Shown here: piece by piece, positions 43,201 through 46,232 of the stretch
Layout: the number at the start of each line of letters is the position of its first letter
Position numbering within the stretch: the stretch's first letter is position 1
Assembly (NCBI GenBank): GCA_027596035.1
Contig: JADGJA010000082.1
Span: 1-46,232 of the forward strand
Direction of reading: 5' to 3'
DNA: 46,232 bases
From: Thoreauomyces humboldtii
Taxonomy: Eukaryota; Chytridiomycota; Chytridiomycetes; Spizellomycetales; Powellomycetaceae
The notes under the pieces: model-generated
What the model was told of the DNA's origin: nothing
Database searches by the model: none
The model's input: the letters and a program-made list of their open reading frames with translations, nothing else
Translations under genes and position numbers: made by a program

Positions 43201-45415
43201 TGAGTTCCAGCAGCCGAACAGCTTTGAGCCAGCTGAATGCTGATCTAGGCGTGAACTAGAAAATGAATCAGGAACTCTTTGCCGAGAAACCCAAGCAGGC
43301 TATGCTTGCTGCCAAACTTCAGGAGCTCAACAAGAAAGTCACCGATCTCAGGATCGCGAACGAAACTACCACGGCTGAGAAGCAAGCCGCCCTCAAAGAT
43401 GGAGAAGATATTTCTCAGAAGTTGCAGGACAAAGAGACCGAGCTCGCCGAGCAGATCGCGGCGAAGGTGTCGGTACAGGAGCAGATGGAGGTAAGAGAGG
43501 CATACCCCTCTCGTCCACATTGGGCTTAAGCCAACAAGTGGGGTTGTCAGGCTCAAACCTTGCAATACCGTGAGGAGCAAGCACTCCTTCGAACTGCTTC
43601 TGAGGGGGCAACTCAAAAGTTGGCGTTGATCCAGCAAACGGTACTGTTCTTTAACGCATACACGAATGCCCTGTAGCTGACGGTTTTGTGTATCAGAGCG
43701 AAAAGGAATTTGCTGCTCTCAAGAAGCAATTCGAATCTACGGAAGCTCGTCGGGAGGTACGCGTGTCGCGAGATCTACATGATTCACTCCGTGCAAAAGC
43801 TGAAAGCTACGAAGGCTGAGAAATCTAGTTTGATGCTCAAACTGAATACGTTGCGGGCCGAAAAGGTAAGCAAAAGCTTGGAGTTTTGAAGTGTTCTTAT
43901 ATCTCTCCTGTTGATTCGGCGCGTTCAAAAAAGGAGCAAACCATTGGTGTCGCCGAGCGGTTGCGTGGAGAGATTGCCGGATTGCAGGAACAGTTGACGG
44001 CCAAGAGCGGACAGATCGAACAGCTGCGCACTGAGATGTCCGTCCTGAGTGCCCAACAGGCGAAACTCGCCGAGGAACACCGGCTGGTTGCTGGATCGGG
44101 ACTTCCCCTCGGTGCAACTGCGCCTGGTGACCTGACCAGTGTGTCGGAACAGGCCCCGAAGCAGGCTTCCACGGCGGTCGTCGTCGGAAGCCTCAGACGG
44201 CAAAATTCCTTGAGATTGACCCCGTCGATACCTCGGACGCTTACGTTGGAACCCACAAAGCATGTCGCACCTCTGCCAGTCTCGACTTTCTCGCAGATTG
44301 AAAGTCAGGTGGAGAGCAATGGATGCGATTCCGCTGACATGTTACAGGAATATCTTGCGGTGAGTTCGATCTTAGCGTAGCCATCAGCAGAAAGCTGACG
44401 AAGCATGGGGTTCTAGGCGACGGCGGCTGAAGCCACGGTCATGAAATTGCCGAATCAGGAAGTCATCGACAAGGGTGATAGCGATGGGGACAGTGACTTT
44501 TTGCTTGATCTTCCAACCGTAGCTTCGCAACAAGCCACTTCCGAGCGGCAGGTTTGTGTCCGGTATGATATGACATTTCGGTGACCTGAAAGCCTCAAGG
44601 AACATTCGCTCTTAGCATCGTCCTACACCGAATAAGGCCACCCCGACCAGAGTTCCCCCGACTATGTCTCGGACTCGTAGTTCGGATACTGAGCCCCCAA
44701 AGAAGAAGATGCGAGCAAAAGTACGCCGAAGAGCGTCATCCTGAACATCGGTACACTTGTAAACAGTTATCCATCCAGGCGTCAGAGAAGGCAACCGAGA
44801 TAGCCGCGCCTCCCCGTCTGGTCCGCACCAGTGCTGTACCCGCTAAGAGATCTAAACTCAATTCACCGGTACTCAAGTCCGCCGTTAACGTCCCGGCCGT
44901 GATCAATCGCCCCAGGAAGGGCTGTCGCACGCCTGCCACCGCCGTGTCAAAACAATCGAAGAAACTGGTGGGTCGATACTCACGCAACGGACGCTTGCTC
45001 CACACGACCAGCCCTCACGGGTGGTCAAATAGCAGGTCACAGACAAGAAGACGCGTCAATCCAAAGCGCAGCAGGCACCGCGACCTCCCATCCGGGACAA
45101 CTCGGGTGGCAGTGGCAGCAGTCCGGCTCAGTCCGAGACGTCGGTCACGACGACCACCACCATCCACACTCAACACACGAAGCGGATCTACTCTACCGTA
45201 AGTCTGCGATATGTCCGAAATGAAAGAGGGAGTAAAAATGGCCTCATAACTTTTCTCAGCGTAAGGAAGCGCCAGGTACAGCGGTCCCGAGTCGAGTCCC
45301 GGCCCCGCGCGTGACCAGGGCAAACACGGCGTCCCGGAGGCAACTCTTGGCTCTCGAGTCCCAGGGAAAGCCGGTGAGCCCAAACGAGGATCTCTTCGGA
45401 TGGCCCCCGGTTTAG
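40205..45415 (+). CDS. Long coiled-coil protein, many exons
   Basis: The gene starts at ATG 40205 (MPPPAIPQEASPAQSS...) and ends at the TAG at 45413-45415, with well over a dozen short introns. The first donor is GTAAGT after ..LIDVNK (40691) and the next exon runs from about 40756 to a GTGAGT near 41125. The N-terminal 270 residues are disordered. Residues from about 280 on are almost continuous heptad-rich coiled coil (LEELTEELAEARRCMQQQ.., EKLEQLQIKSDQSDQEL.., LAEENLLGEKDELSAKAE.., KEQTIGVAERLRGEIAGLQEQL). The tail is basic and Ser/Pro-rich (PPKKKMRAK, PAKRSKLNSP), ending NEDLFGWPPV. The layout resembles synaptonemal-complex or centrosomal filament proteins, but no motif fixes the family. 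Exact exon joins were not all resolved. Confidence 0.7.
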
Positions 45416-45628
45416 CTTCACACCATGTGCCTGTTGACTTGCTTCTATTACGTGTCCATCCCCACGATACACCGATTGCGTTAGAGTAGGCTGTGGCTGT
45501 AGGCAGGCAAGAGAGCGTATTATCTTTTGCAAAGCCGTTTTTTCCATGTACATGCTAGCATGAACTTCCGTTGATTCTACGCCTTCACTCAGTAATGGTG
45601 TGTGTGTGAGGTTGTCACTCTATGGTTC

Positions 45629-45685
45629 GCCACACAGGAGACGCGCTGGATCTAGTGGCCATTCTACCAAACTAAGCTATGCGGC
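45629..45685 (-). other. tRNA-like 57-nt element lacking a T-arm
   Basis: On the minus strand, GCCGCAT at one end can pair with GTGTGGC at the other over seven pairs, two of them wobble. Between them is an A-box-like TAGCTTAGTTTGGTAGAA. No B-box or T-arm (GTTCGA) is present and the D-stem pairs poorly. It is probably a decayed tRNA gene; chance is possible. Confidence 0.25.
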
Positions 45686-45714
45686 TAATGGATACGCCTT
45701 ACATCACAAGATAC

Positions 45715-46091
45715 CTACTTCTCAAACACCCACGGTCCCAAGTTCCGACACACGGCGTCGGATGTCTCCAGACTCGCCACGGCGGCCCTCATGCCGGACC
45801 TCGCGAACCCGACGAGCTGCTCCAAGGAAGGCTTCCTCGCGTCGGCCGACCGATGGTGGGCCGCCAGAGCCGTCACCAGCGTCCCCACGAGACTGTCGCC
45901 GGCTCCCGTCACGCTCACGCAGTCGCTTAGCACCCGTTCCGGATGTACGTCCACGCTTTTGACGATGGTCGGGGACGAGGTGGAGGAGGAGTGGGAGTGG
46001 GGGGAGATGCGTTGTCGTTGGTGAACCACGACGCCCTTGGGTCCGTGTTTGACGATGAGAGATGGGATCAGGGTTGTCAGTGCTTCCAGTG
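45715..46091 (-). CDS. PfkB-family carbohydrate kinase, C-terminal exon (partial)
   Basis: The exon starts after an acceptor at about 46092 (CCCCCACAG) and runs to the TAG at 45715, giving 125 residues. It contains the PfkB signature-2 motif VTGAGDSLVGTLVTALAA, with the catalytic Asp in GAGD, preceded by SLIVKHGPKGVVVH and followed by ARSGMRAAVASLETSDAV. This C-terminal pattern is typical of pseudouridine kinase-type PfkB proteins, which in fungi are often fused to a pseudouridine-5'-phosphate glycosidase; that assignment is a guess. The N-terminal exons lie beyond the window, as the stretch from 46095 to the end is AT-rich with a poly-G/C run and looks intronic. Confidence 0.8.
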
Positions 46092-46094
46092 CTG

Positions 46095-46232
46095 TGGGGG
46101 AAAGAGTGAAACGTGAGTAACTGAAGGGCCATGTATGCGAAGAAAATGAGAATGGGCCGTGGGGGGGGGGGGGCGCAAAGGCAAAAAGCTACAATGTCAA
46201 CACCAAAAAAAATAATAAAAATACACAAAACC
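46095..46232 (-). other. Probable intron of the PfkB gene
   Basis: The 138 bp before the PfkB exon hold a 13-nt G run near 46160 and an A-rich end (caaaaaaaaataataaaaatac). No coding frame is supported. It is interpreted as intron because an acceptor precedes the exon. Confidence 0.35.

Overview
This window reads as nuclear DNA of an early-diverging, probably zoosporic fungus (Chytridiomycota or a relative such as Blastocladiomycota). Genes are packed on both strands and are interrupted by many short GT-AG introns of about 50-90 nt. Fungal or opisthokont hallmarks are present: Mdm12 of the ERMES complex, a white-collar-1 photoreceptor that keeps its GATA finger, Raptor, Rpb9, Ytm1 and an RTA1-family protein. 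Two genes are usually missing from Dikarya: a profilin-4 orthologue, a family associated with flagellated organisms, and the cobalamin-trafficking protein MMADHC. A Fanzor (eukaryotic TnpB-like) C-terminal region fits the same lineage, since Fanzors are known from chytrids. The taxonomic call is inference from gene content; I could not search databases.

Layout: 1-0.76 kb low-complexity upstream DNA; 0.76-1.07 a small unidentified gene (+); 1.17-2.78 MDM12 (-); 2.99-4.72 RGS-domain protein (+); 5.13-5.76 profilin-4 (-), divergent from 5.87-7.43 F-box-like protein (+); 7.71-11.91 Raptor/KOG1 (-), divergent from 12.22-12.89 RPB9 (+); 13.34-16.00 white collar 1 (+, 13 exons); 16.0-18.2 gene-poor DNA with a degenerate minisatellite; 18.18-18.93 MMADHC (+); 20.17-20.44 small membrane protein (+); 21.31-22.50 RTA1-like protein (-); 22.90-23.18 an 87-bp tandem array ending in a complete tRNA-His; 23.67-25.19 F-box/LRR protein (+); 25.36-26.88 guanine deaminase (-), divergent from 27.17-27.87 RidA (+); 28.04-29.08 a broken RING-Sel1-MYND gene (-), divergent from 29.21-30.11 TPT1 (+); 30.26-31.11 a decayed Fanzor (-); 31.68-33.34 CHFR-like E3 ligase (+); 33.44-34.16 secreted protein (-); 35.00-36.67 YTM1/WDR12 (-); 37.73-38.13 small conserved-looking protein (+); 38.26-39.22 catechol O-methyltransferase (-); 40.21-45.42 long coiled-coil protein (+, many introns); 45.7-46.09 the C-terminal exon of a PfkB-family kinase (-), which runs off the window.

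The genes are mostly unrelated housekeeping functions with no operon logic. They cover TORC1 signalling, transcription, tRNA splicing, ribosome biogenesis, ER-mitochondria tethering, purine salvage, B12 use and blue-light sensing. Several head-to-head pairs share short promoters (PFN4/F-box 108 bp; Raptor/RPB9 312 bp; guanine deaminase/RidA 294 bp; RING-Sel1-MYND/TPT1 132 bp). The most unusual elements are the Fanzor remnant, the tandem truncated tRNA-His units, the PFN4 and MMADHC genes, and the RING-Sel1-MYND locus with one in-frame stop and one frameshift. Exon coordinates were derived by hand from splice consensus, reading phase and family conservation, and should be checked against transcripts.
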